Both the position numbers and the translations under genes were made by a program. A stretch of 64,000 bases of DNA from Dicaeum eximium (taxonomy: Eukaryota > Chordata > Aves > Passeriformes > Dicaeidae). The notes under the pieces are model-generated. The model was not told the origin of the DNA, ran no database searches, and worked only from the letters and a program-made list of their open reading frames with translations. The DNA lies in the NCBI GenBank assembly GCA_013396995.1, contig VWZP01005668.1:1256806-1320805 (forward strand), given 5' to 3'. Each line of letters begins with the position of its first letter. Position 1 is the first letter of the stretch. Below, one piece after another: positions 26,438 to 38,312 of this stretch.

Positions 26438-28410
26438 GTTAAGCAACCAAATTAGACAATGGGGGGAAAACTCCCTAAATTTAGCATAGCCAGTTCTTAT
26501 TTTCTCCTGATTGTTATACTTTTTGTTGCTTTATTTGCTCAAAAATTGCCCCAGAAGGCAGTGCTCACCACCCAGGGTTACCTTCTAATCTGATTAGGTT
26601 CCCTGAAGAGTCAGTAGAGCAAAGGATTTTGCCCAGTAGAGCAAATTCAGCACCAGCTGGGGGTGATTCATCCTTCATGTATCATATCACCTGTTTTTAC
26701 AGAGCAGCTCTTTAGATAAGCATAGCTAAATGCTTTGTGTATTTTACCTATTTTTAAAACCCATTTCTTCCAAAATAGGATTATAGAAAAAACATTTTTT
26801 TCTGTAAAACTTTGTGATTTGTAGAAATATTATATTAAGAATACATTAAGGAGTTTGAAATGATGCTGTGGATGCCTGAGGTTGGTAAAATACTGTAGTG
26901 AGAAATCAGCTTCTTCTAAGAATTTTATGCATATCTTTGCTCTTAAAGAGTTTTTTAACTTTATGGCTAAAGTTTTCATATTATACCTAAATGCAATACA
27001 AACTTCTGAGAAGTTACTTAATCAGCAGCTGGAGGTCAGATATTATGCATGTGTGCATCTTGTCACACCTCTAGCCCACTATATCCTCTCCCATGAAACA
27101 CATTTCTTACATTGACAGAAAAGGATGTAGTCATCACTTTTATTTGATTTTTAACTGCTGCATAAATTTGAAAAAAAAAAAAAGTTTTATTTCTCTAATG
27201 TTCTATAATTTCAGCTTCTCCTATGTGAGTGGTAGACAACACCATTTGATACCAAACATCACTGATTAATATAATAGATTTTCTTTGGTAGTGTCCTTCA
27301 GGTTGATCTCAGGGAAATAACATTGTGTCTGTATGTGTAACAAGAGCTTTAATTTTATTAATTTATTTTTTTAATTAAAGATGTTTTAAGATTTTAAGGA
27401 AAGTTGTACAGTCATATAATTTATATCCTCTTATTGCATTTACTAAGCTGTGTGATGCTTAAGGAGTCTGGTTCTCGGATAATTTTGCTAATATCAGTAA
27501 TTATTATTTTCCCATCTTTGAGAGAAATTAATTTTGACTTGGTAATTTTGACCTGTAATTTTATATAGCCAGAACTTCTATTGATTATAACTTATGAAAA
27601 TGAAAGTGGAGTGATTTGAGGTCTGGTTTTCAGTCACGCTGGTGACTAAGATCCCATCTTAATTTTTTTTTTTAATGAGAATTTTGCAGTGCCATTTTTT
27701 ACTCTGGATGTTCTTTAATAATTGTCTTAGAAACTCAGCTCAGGGAATCTGCAAAATATTCACTCATGTGAACTCTGTCTCTTATCTGCTATAAACAAGT
27801 TCTCTTTGAAATTATTTATCGTGAAAATTAGATTTTAGTATGCAGAGAGATAAGTAGAAATAAAAGGAGAATGTTTTAGAAGTAAATCATCATATTGTTG
27901 AAATATTTATTAATTGTTTAGTTTTTTACAGGTTTCTAGATGGTTGTTTAAAAAAGAAAGACCAAATAAATTTCTAGGCTTACTAAACTGATAAACATTC
28001 ATCTTGACTGTACAGACTGTGGAAAATGATGTAATGGTTTGCCATGTCAGCACAAATTCTAGCAATCTTTAACCATGTCCTGAGGTATATTTTTTCCTGG
28101 CACAAAGATATCACTCCTGGAGAATATATCAGAAAACAATTCTCTTTAATTTAAAATACTTCAAAGAAGTATCCCATTCATGGTTTGCTCTGCTGGACAT
28201 AAGATTCAGCTTCTCTTGACCTCCTGCAGAACACGACTGCAAACTGTAGGAGACTGAAGTTTTCAGCAATTTTCCTGGAAGATAATTTGTCAAGGATGGA
28301 ACCCAAGCACCTGTTCTGATTTCATAGCTGAGTAGGAATGCACAAAAGCACAACAGAAATGGAAGTTGCTACTTACACTTACTTAATTGTGGTTTAACAT
28401 ACCATGAATT

Positions 28411-28553
28411 GGTCACAGCACCAAGCCTGCCAGCGTTCACGAAGTATTTGGACAACACTCTGAGGCACATGGGATGATTTTGGGGATTGTCCTGTGCAGT
28501 TTTACTTCAGTGATCTTTGTGGGTCCCTTCCAATTCAGGATATTCTATGATGA
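28411..28553 (+). mobile_element. CR1 LINE 3' end
   Basis: Plus-orientation CR1 tail of about 140 bp. It has GGTCACAGCACCAAGCCTG near its start, the internal GGCACATGGG..GATTTTGGGG block, GTGGGTCCCTTCCAATTCAGG, and the diagnostic 3' end GATATTCTATGATGAT at 28540-28554. It is strongly 5'-truncated and differs from the CR1 pattern by scattered substitutions. Confidence 0.9.
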
Positions 28554-30579
28554 TACTACAGTAATTTCTTTGCTATTCTTAAATGTATTCCCTCAAGAAG
28601 TAGTAGACTTGCCCTCATCTCAGCATAGTTCCCCCAGGAGTCTGTGAACCATGTTGAAAATTATATACTAGTGAATATTCAACCCTTTTTTGTCTCTATA
28701 GTTAGAAGTACATTCTTTATAAAAGGATCTTAGAGGGGGTGGAATGCTGAAATTTTCTATTGAAGTGCTTTTAAAGCAAACATGCCTTGAGTTGTTATGG
28801 ATGAAAGGTGTTTGTTAAATTGCTTGATGTTACAAATATCTGCAATTGAGTGGGTGATTGATTTAATTGCAGTTGTCAGACTGGTTCTAAAAGCATATTT
28901 CTCATTTTGTTCTGTTTTTTTCAGATCTGCAGAACAGTTGGATTCTGAACATAAAGAAAAGAAAGTGTCTGACTATACTAATCACAAAATGCAGCTTCTG
29001 GCTAAGCCAAGGCACACTGTCAAGATGAAGTGCTGCATAATTTTTAAAACAGTCTGGCCAACGCATTTAATCTCTGAATAACAGCACCCCTGTTGTTCCA
29101 GTCTCTGCTATTTTCTGAACAAAAATATCTAATAATTGTGATACTGCATTGCTTTCACATATATGTAAAGCTAACAGAAATAGGGAAATTAGTGAATGGT
29201 GTGATGCTGCAACTTTGAGCTTGGTAGCTTCTCCCAAGCTGCCAAACCCTATCAGTGACAGAGGATCCATCAAAACTCAGTTCCTCACTCCTGTGTCAAA
29301 GCTTGCTGTTCTAGAATAAAAGCAACTCGAGCAGCACTTGGAATGTGAGTTGCTTCAGCCTGATTCTGTGTTAAAGCACAAAAATAAATGCTGCAGGGTC
29401 GTTAGTGTGCTCTGTTCCTGTAGTTCCTGCTATTTCAAACCTGAAACAATCAGGGTTAGCTTCACTGGAAGGGCTTTAGTTAGGTGATACTATTGCTCAG
29501 AATGCCACTCTGCTAAACCCTGGTATCACGGTCAGGCACCTTCCCAGTCTCTCCTGCTGAAGTTGTATCAGCTCTATATTGTGTACAATAATCACAGGTT
29601 TAAAAGGCTAGAGAAAATTTTAGGCAATTCACCATGACAAGTCCCGTTCCTTTCTTTTTTCCAGTGAAAGATGAATGTTGTGGCATTTCAAAGAAAACAG
29701 AGAAATTGTAATGGAAGAAACTGTGAAAAAGCCTCCTTTGGCAGCACAGGATACCCTGCAGCTTGAATCTCAGCTGCTTAGAGAGTTAGAGTCAGGGAGG
29801 TGAATCCCTAGATGAAGTGTTGTGCATAAATGATCTTTCTGAGTTGATAGTGGCTAAAAAATTAATTAAATTAACATTTTCTTGTGAATTCATAAAATTT
29901 TAAGATTCTGAGCGCAGTCAGTTATTGTGGTTCTTCTCTTGAGTGGTAATTCATTAACTAAGTAATGTTTTAGTTATTTTTTATTGCCTTCCCATGTCCT
30001 AAATTTCTTCTCTGATGCCTTTGAAAATACTGGCCTTGCATCTCAAATCGCCTAAAATCTGTTTTGAAACACTTACTAATGCGAAAGTTCCCCATTGATT
30101 TTAATGGGCTTTGGATCAGCCCCATGAACAATAGGGAATAACTGTAATTTCTTTCATATGCTTTATCACTGGGAAGCAATGAAAATTACCTTCGTGCACA
30201 GTGTGCTTGTACAGCTTGGTCTTTAGTTCTCAGTTAGATGATATTATTGTCTGGCATCAAAGCAAAGTTCAGAAGAAACAAAACAAAATGGAAAAGCTTT
30301 TAGGAAAACATTTATTGAAGCACAGGATTCACTTTTGTTTCACCACACACATTTATGTGTGAAGGAATGTGCGAATCAGCAAAGTCCTGAGCAGACAGGT
30401 CTTTCAAGATTTCACATAAAATGACAGATGCCAGGAGGCATCAGACACCTTCACAGCTTTAGGCATCATTAACCAGCATTGTCTAAAATGTGTAGGGTTC
30501 AGAGGAGGCCTCTGTTTGGCTCTTACAGAGGGAAAATAGCTTGTCTCATTTTTCAGGGGTCTGCACCAGAGGTTCCTGA
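28554..30579. other. Gene-free DNA with one exon-like stretch
   Basis: Otherwise featureless DNA. The exon-like candidate at 28925-29081 is listed separately. An AATAAA at about 29382-29387 could serve as a poly(A) signal if that candidate is transcribed. Confidence 0.5.
28925..29081 (+). other. Candidate terminal exon (weak)
   Basis: A strong splice-acceptor pattern, TTCTGTTTTTTTCAG (28910-28924), precedes an open frame that runs in frame from 28926 to a TAA at 29079-29081 and has mixed, protein-like composition (for example AEQLDSEHKEKKVSDY). The same frame is open upstream to an ATG at 28797, so it need not depend on splicing. No good donor site follows, so it would have to be a last exon. 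I recognise no domain. Acceptor-like pyrimidine tracts are common by chance, so this is only a candidate. Confidence 0.15.
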
Positions 30580-30907
30580 GGAACTGAGGTGGGATCTCAT
30601 GGCCATCTGCTCTTCCTCATGAGGGGAAGAGGACAGCAGGTTCTGATGCACTGATCTCCTGTCTCTGGTCACCAATGATAGGAATGGCATGGAGTTGTGT
30701 TAGGGGGCTTTAGGTTAGGTCCTATGAAAAGATTTTAACCCAGAAGGTGGCTGGACACTGGAACAGGATCCCCAGTGAGGTCGCCACAGCACCAAACCTC
30801 AAAGAGCTCAAGAAGTCACATCCTTTGGGTTTTTCTGTGCAGGACCAGGAGCTGGACTCAATGATCCTTGATGTTCCCTTACAACTCAAGGTATTCTATG
30901 ATTCTGT
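30580..30907 (+). mobile_element. CR1 LINE 3' end
   Basis: Plus-orientation, 5'-truncated CR1 of about 330 bp. Recognisable blocks run in CR1 order: GATCTCATGGCCATCTGCT-like start, GCTGGACACTGGAACAGG (about 30750), GTCGCCACAGCACCAAACCTC (about 30781), GGACTCAATGATCCTTGATG, and the terminal GGTATTCTATGATTCTGT at 30890-30907. The start is approximate. Confidence 0.9.
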
Positions 30908-33900
30908 CGCTCTCTGATCTACAAAATTTCTGCCTTCAGTGGAATCTGGATTAAGCCTCTGAGACACAGTTTAAGCTGTGCAAGGACAGGTAGAACTAAA
31001 ACAGATCCAGCACAAGTGTTGGAAATAGCATTATGGCTGTACCCTGCTGTCACCCCACAAGTACAGTTACACCACAACAGACATGGAAATTTGTCTTCAG
31101 TATTAGGTTGAAGAGATGTGGAGATACCGAACTGGCTATGGTGATGTGTTATTATAATTTCTGAGTCTGACATTTAAAAGACATGAAAAATTATGTTAAT
31201 TGGTAAGGAAAAGATGATAAGTGCATGCAAAAATACAGTAATTCTTTATAACCCTAGTGAAGGTCCAATAAAAGAAAAATAAAAACCCGATATATTTAAC
31301 TCAAAAGCATGCATTAAGAATTCAGACAGCATTTCATTTGCAGATTCCTTATTTCTGTTTGAAAGCTCTTCTATCCAACACAAATTTTAGCCAGGTCTTT
31401 ATGTACCATTTGTCGTAACATTGCAGTGTAATTAACATCACAAAGTGCTTTACTGTGTGTCTGGTGTCGAGGCCTTTTCTTGACTCCTATCTGGACCTTT
31501 TCTAAGGTTTTCATGAAGTAGCTAAATGGAAAATTCCTATTTAGTATTTTTTTCTCATCCAGACATTTCAATGGGGAATTTCTCTCCAGCTCTAATAACT
31601 GCTCATTTATTACCAAGCAAGCATATGGTGGAATGGAAAAGCTACAGACTGTTCAGCTCTCCTGGTGGCAGTAATTCTGGCTTGCCTCCTTCCCTCTCTC
31701 ACCATCCCAGTGGTTCTCTAATCCAGGACAGTGACCTTGAAAGCCAAATTGTTTTGTGTAATATGTCCACTGGTGCAGAAACAGGAGCTGGTGAGTGGCC
31801 TCACGAGCTGTTGGCCTGCAGGCAAACTGTGCTTTGCCTTCAAAGGTACCTGGGTGAGCAGACCTGCAGAGCAATTCTGCAAACAGCGAGAAGAGGAAAT
31901 TAAATCCTTCTGGCAATATTTGCTTCTGGCTGTGGCAGTGCACCTGAGGTGTTCCCCTGTTTAGGGCAGTGCCAGACTGCCAGGGAGGGGTAACAAAGGG
32001 GTTTGGTGAAAGCCTGCACAAGTGGTATCGTGGGGTGTGTGAAGGCTCTCCCTGGGGCACTGCGGGGAGAGCTCGGTGCTCGACAACAGGGAGGGCCAGG
32101 GGTAAACCTGATGGAGAAAGGTCCTGAGCCTGATACAATTCCTGGAACCAGAGGTCACTCAGCAGCTGGGGGAAACTGGACATGCATGTCCTGGGTGAGG
32201 ACTTTCAGCATGTTACTGTCTTTCCTACCTTTGCTTTATTAGCTTTAAAATGTGCAGGTGTTTGATGAAATGTTATTCAGAAAGGCCCAGCTCTTAAGCT
32301 CTAAGCTCTTAAGCTCTTCATCTGGACCTTTCCACAGTGTAAGAATGCGGGCCCAGCAGAGCAGATGTTGGCTTTCTGAGGCTGGGAATGACATCTTCCC
32401 TTGGCGTCTCTGACCCTTTGTGACATTTGTTTCCCTAGGTAGAAATTAGTTTATCCATCTTAGCACCTGGACCCTTGACTGGCCTTACCCAGAGGGAGCA
32501 TGTTCTTTCTCTATGCTTTAACCTGGTGAGGTATTTTTGGCTTTGCACATAACAAGGAGGTAGGTAATGTGATGTAGGTGCAAGGACATCTGGGCTGTAT
32601 TTAAAGACAAAGGACCAAAGCATATGCACGCGACCTGCCTTGAGAAAATCCAGCCTTACAAATTGTTAGAAAGGTTCCAAGTACAATCATTGCCTCCAGC
32701 CTACATTCATGTTTGGATGTGATTTAGGGGACACTGGTCAGACAGAGACTATTCCCAGTAGTGCCCCCTTTGAGGGGCAAGGATACTCCTTTGTGTGTGC
32801 AAGAGACTTGTCACGTTGAGTTAATGGAGGTCTCACAAGATTTACTAACCTTGATGTAACCTCTAGTACATTGCCTCTTCTTCAGCTTTCTCACTTGATT
32901 TTGACACAGACAAAATTAGTAGATAAATGTAGCATTTTTAAAACATAATTAACCATCTATAACCATTAGGTTTTCATTGATGTTGTTACTAATTTTATTT
33001 TTAATGTATCTATGTGTTAATCACAAATGCCTCTTAGGGACAATCTTGAGACCCTAAATTAGGAACCTAATAACTAACAAAATGAAATGCAATAATAGAA
33101 GTCTTCTTCAGAGTCTTACAAAATCTTCTAAAAAATAGAAATTCCTCCCCATTTTTTCAGTTGATGAAGGGCTCTTTTTTTTTCCAAATAATTTGTGATT
33201 TCAATATCTCGTGTTAAATATACCGGATAAATAAGGTTGTGATTTCTGCTACATATCTTATTTTGACTTCCTTTGGCTCTACCCTGATTTTTTTTTTTTT
33301 TTAATTAAGACTTGTATCATTTTATTGGAATTAGTTATACACAAATCAAGGCAGTGAAGTTTCAGGTAAGGAAAGGAACCTGAAAAGAGAGAATCAATAA
33401 CATTTATTAAAACACTGTTGTTTTATATGCAGTTAAATATTTAAAGACAAGCAAATATAAGAATCCCACTCAGAAACTCTGATTTTAGCATCAGGATCTT
33501 ATAATCTACAGTGTATACTGCTAAATAACAAAGACATCTTTGAGCAGTTAAAGGTTAAACATTTGATAGACCAAAAAATTCATGCCTAGACTAGATGTAA
33601 TATACTTTCATTGTGCCTGAATTTTCTCATGAATGAGACTGTAATATCTTATGTAATGGAAACAGAATATGAACAGGGCATTTATATTCAAAAAATACTA
33701 TGAAATTGCATATTTTCCCCTTTGGGTTTTCTTGAGTGGGGCTTTATAATTCTAGCCACATATGTAAACACAGATAAAATATCTGGCTTCTTTTTTGGCT
33801 AGGGGACAGAGATATGAGTCATGGAAAGCAAGATTTATTGGTCTACCAGAAACTTTTAGTTTAAATTTTCCCCTGTCAAATTCTTTCAAAGAAACTGAAT

Positions 33901-36900
33901 CTGCATGTAATTGCACACAACCATGAAAAGTGCAGCTTACTCTTTGACTAATTTAATTCACTGCCTTTTTGCTGAGGTTCTGGCCTGTGGCTTTGCTCTA
34001 ATAGACACAAATCTTGTGTTGACTTATCCAAGTCTCCTGTTTGATTTACTGTTTTAATGTACCAGTGATAAACAGCTTTATATACTCCTTGCAGTACTTG
34101 AATATATTGTCCAATTATTGTCACATTGCCTAAAGGTGTGAGTTGACACACAGCCTTTTCTAAACCCGTGCACTGTTTGAGAACCACCCCAAAATAAGAG
34201 TTAAATAATGAGCTGGTGGCTGGTCTGTGAAATTGGCACTCAGCTCAGTGGAGCTTGAAGGGACAATAGCACCAGTGTCACAGAGCAGCAAGAGAAACTC
34301 CAAAGATCTGCCTCCCTGCTGCCAAGGGGAAAACTCCACAGCCTGTTCCCTTGGAGCTTTGGGAGCTCTGACATCTCAGAGCCTCAGAACCTCACCTCAC
34401 CTGGAGGTGAGCCAGGACTGGCTGTTTTGTACCAGGGGAGCCCATCTGCAGGGTCAGGAGTTAAACCCCACCTGGAGTGAGTTCACCTCGTTCCAAGGAA
34501 AAATCCTGAAAACTCTAGTTCTGGAGTTATAGATCTCAAAATATCTGAGTCCTGACTTCAGGGCAGATACAGTGATTATTTTGGCTAGAGACCCTTCCCA
34601 TTTTCCAGGTACATCTGCCAAAGGGAATGGACATTTCCCTGCTATGGCTTTATGGGCTATTGGCTCAATAAATGAGACGTTGTTGACATTTAAAAGGCTG
34701 TAGCAATATGGTGTCTTCTGTGGAGGCACTCAGCCTTCCAGGGAAGCATTCACAGAACCTGGGTGAATTTAGACAGTAATATGTGAGTATGAGAAGGCAG
34801 TTTAGGGCAAACTTGACTGACTTCTTTAATTGACCAGTAATGCCTTAGATTTCAGAAGGAAGAAAAAAAGACTTTTTCAGCAACCTATAGTTTCAATGGA
34901 TATCCTGAACAGTATCTTCAAGGATTTAAGTACACACACATCTTTCTCCTGCTGCATGCCTCAAGAATCCCTGATGGGAGCACAGTGCTCCTAGGCACAT
35001 TCGGAGCAGAACATTTTGGCTCTCCTGTGTGTTGCAGTAGTGACATCTATGTGGCAGAAGATTAACTCAGAAATAAAAGACCTGAATTCAAGGATTTCCT
35101 AAGCCTGTGGAGGTTTCAATCCTATTTGTTCACACAGACAAAAAATGCTACAATGGCCAGACTACAAATTATAAGCATCTAAGGGGTTATTGTACCCTTA
35201 CACCCTCAGCACATCATCTCCTCAAAAGGAGAGAATGGTTAAGCCACCCCTGGACCTCCTAGAGAGTGTAGAGCCTCATGCTGGGTGTGAAGCAGCAGAA
35301 GGCTCTGCTGTCAAGATTAATTAGCGGTTTTATCCCAAAACTGTATAATCCATAAAATCCATAAATGACACATAAAGGAGAGTTTCTGGACTCTGAACTG
35401 AGAAATGAGCAGCTGAAGCCCAGTGCTAGTGAGCTCAGGCTTCCTCTAGTCTACTTTTCCTCCTTCTTTGTTCTTATAAAATAAAATTTTAAAAAATGAA
35501 AAATGCTGTTGATTTAATGTCCTAATTGGTTTAAATCATATTTTAAAAGGCCTCTTCTGTTGGCATAATAGTGACTTCATTTAGGCTTTTGATTAAGAGA
35601 TTGAAAATAAAGAAGAGATTACAGTTCTGTCTGGTATAATAATGTTATAAGAAAACATTATTATTTGGGCAATCTCCAAACTTTTCTGGATTTTGGACTT
35701 TTTTTTTTTTTTAACTGACTTTTTAATATGAGGTATTGTGTTCTCTCTCATTTGGATTCTCAACCTCAGAAGGACTTTAAAAAACTGCTGTTAAAACATT
35801 CATACACATTCCTCCTTCATGAGCACTCTTCACATTTTCACATTCTGGAAATGCTCTTGTGAACAAATATTTGCTTGTACAACAGTTCTCAAGAGGTGAA
35901 TAAAAGAACTTAGGAACGTTATCAAAGCAAATTCACGTGGTGCCTGGTACAAGAACATTCAGGATCACATTTTTGCAGGACGGAGCCAACGCCAACAGGG
36001 TTTCAGTACAATGTACAGAAGTGCACTTTGACAGATTCAAAGATATGCATTACTGCAGCAAGAATCAGAAGATCATTGTTCTTGGAGAGTTCCCTGGATG
36101 ATATTCTAGCCCTGATAAAATGAGGGACAACTCTCCTAGTTTCTGTCATCAAAAGTAATTTCGTGTGTTCAGGTATTATTTCATACTTCCACCTTATTCT
36201 CAGGACATTGCATTCTCTTGTTTGCTTGGATTGTTTGCTGAAAACAACAAACAGAAATTAAATTGAGCTAAATTTTATTTGACAGTCCAGTGCAAAACCC
36301 ACCAAAGTCAAGAAAACACCTTGTGTTCAGAGGGCTTTCAGCCAGCTGCTGCCTGTGATGTATCTGAAATAGATTAGCAGTAGGATTTATAGTGTAAGAA
36401 CTAGGCTGGTTTGGTTTCATCTCTTTTAATAATGTTGAATTCTCCAGAGGAAATATTTAAACTCAGATATTAAGTTTCCTCCAGACTAAAGGTAAGAGCT
36501 GAGATCTTGGAGACTGCACAGCTAACCAGTACAGTTAGAAATGCACTTAATGGATTGTGATATCCTCTGTCCCTGGTAATGTTTGCAGCATTAGGAGCAA
36601 ACCTTCCACTACTGGTACTTCCCTTTGACAGCAGAGGGAGCATTTCATCCAGTAACTCATTTCTTTTTCTATATTCTCCTGAAAATCCTGGCAATGGTTA
36701 ATAAATAATTACATTACCAAACCAAATATCTCTTATCAGGCAGGTAGCCTGTGGTTAGTTAACAGTAAACCAAGGTACAGCAGCTGGAAAATCATACAGT
36801 GTAGGAAAATCAGAAAGTGTTAATGGAGGAGATCAGAAACCATAATAAGAGATAATTATGTGAGAGATAATTTTGTAAAGAGTAAGAATCTAAATGAGTG

Positions 36901-38138
36901 AAAGAGAATATTTTTTTCACTACTAAAAAAAAAAAGACCATGAGGGAAAAAGCTATTGGCAAGTACTAAAAACTCTCAACAACTAAAGACCAAACAAACA
37001 AAAAAGCCTGAGCAGGGAGAGTCCCCAGACTTCAAATTTGCTCTCAAAATTTTAAGGTCCGGCTCCTCAGAGTTCCCCATGAGTTTTTTTTCAGACATGT
37101 CTGTGCTGAAAACACCAACAGTTTTGTTACTGGATCCAGGCCTTCAGCTATTGGGCAGGTAAGGGAGAGCAGGCAAAAAATCAAATTTGAAGTACCTGGA
37201 ATATGAAGGGCATCACTGATTTAACTGCACCCTGTGTAAGAGTAACAGATAAAAGGGGCAGTGACAAAACACAAATTTTAGTAACTCAAATCAGATGATA
37301 AACATGAAGTAGCAGTTTCCTCTTGTAGTAGTTATTTAAGGAGATGTTTCTCTCTTTTTCAAAAATGTGCTGTCCCTGTCTCCAGCCATTTCTGGTTAGA
37401 AAAATCATTACTGAGCACATGAACAAATGTACCTTGTACACTGCAGCCACAGCACTCACAGTATTGGCTTTTCCATGAGCTTTCCTCACTGGAGACTTTA
37501 TTGATCATATTGTTTGTTTCATTAAATAGTACTTTTATTTTTTCTTGGCCTTTTCTCTAGCAGACTATGATACTTCAAAGAGATGTTTTTAAATGAAGAC
37601 CACTTGCCTCCAGGTGATATTAATAACTCTGATTCAGCTACACTCTGAACTGATTAAAACCAGGCTGCATTCATATGTCAGGTTAAACCATGAGATTCAA
37701 AAGATGCACAACTGATTCTCTAAATCAGTGGAAATTTTGCCTGTTCAAGGATATGGCCACAAACATTAAAAAAGTTTTATTTGCTCATTAACTTAGGCTT
37801 CAGTCCCGAATCAAAGTCTGCCAACATTTTTAACAAAACTTGTAATACAACCTGTCTTCAAGGGATACAGAATGTTCCTGATTACATAGAGAGCCATTTG
37901 AGTATAAGGTAAGATAGGTGATAAAATACATTTTAAAAGCTGTAAAAACTCCACGCTATATTAGGAACAGGCTAAAAACAATGTTTAAGCTGAGGCCTGC
38001 TCTCTAAATATGAAATGTTAGAGTTAGAAATTTAATTTAGGGATCAGGGACTCTTAACCTTGACTGTCTTTTTGTAAGAAAGCTTCTTGATCAGTAACAA
38101 CAAAGATGAAGTTGTAGATGGACCTGATACATCACTGA
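30908..38138. other. Gene-free DNA with GC-richer patches
   Basis: No gene is recognised. GC-richer blocks at 31640-32240 and 34220-34530 are listed in the findings. A small tandem of AGCTCTTA/AGCTCTA units lies at 32289-32318. T13 tracts occur near 33287 and 35700. Confidence 0.5.
31640..32240. other. Unassigned GC-richer block
   Basis: This 0.6-kb block is clearly richer in G and C than its surroundings and carries several CpGs (for example TCACGAGC at about 31801 and GCTCGGTGCTCGACAACAG at about 32070). Long open frames overlap on both strands: 176 codons on the minus strand at 31653-32183, with shorter ones on the plus strand. Overlap in several frames suggests composition, not coding. 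It has no TG..CA ends with target duplications that I can see and no CR1 blocks. It may be an old retroelement, a regulatory island or a transcribed non-coding locus. Confidence 0.3.
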
Positions 38139-38312
38139 TCACAGAATCTCAGAATGGTTAACATTGGAAAAAATCACTGGTGATGTTCATCTGGTCCAAC
38201 CTTCCTGATCAAGCAAGGTTATCCTAGATCACATGGCAAAGGATTGCATCCAAACAGTTCTTGTGTGTCTCCAGCAAAGGACACTCCACAACCTCTCCAA
38301 GCAAGAGATAAC
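38139..38312 (-). mobile_element. CR1 LINE 3' end
   Basis: Minus-orientation CR1 tail. The plus strand reads ATCACAGAATCTCAGAATGG, then a diverged 'aacattggaaaaaatcac' block, CATCTGGTCCAACCTTCCTG, CAAGCAAGGTTATCCTAGATC and finally GGACACTCCACAACCTCTCC, the classic antisense CR1 3' order. The divergence is moderate. The 70-codon frame starting at 38233 is unrelated to CR1 coding sequence. Confidence 0.9.

Larger units (their letters stand above)
16932..28410. other. Gene-free AT-rich DNA, 11.5 kb
   Basis: No gene or clear transposon is visible over this long stretch. Simple sequence includes A10T8 at 18234-18251, T17 at 20361-20377, a G/T-rich run at 20694-20775, seven CAT units at 25928-25949 and fourteen AT units at 26407-26434. 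A small GC-rich patch at about 19700-19780 is unassigned. Open frames such as 23756-24031 carry no recognisable motif. Confidence 0.55.

Noticed and set aside
31653..32183. 176-codon minus-strand open frame as a gene
   Set aside because: Open frames overlap on both strands in a GC-richer block, no domain is recognisable and there is no coding context; kept only as an unassigned block.
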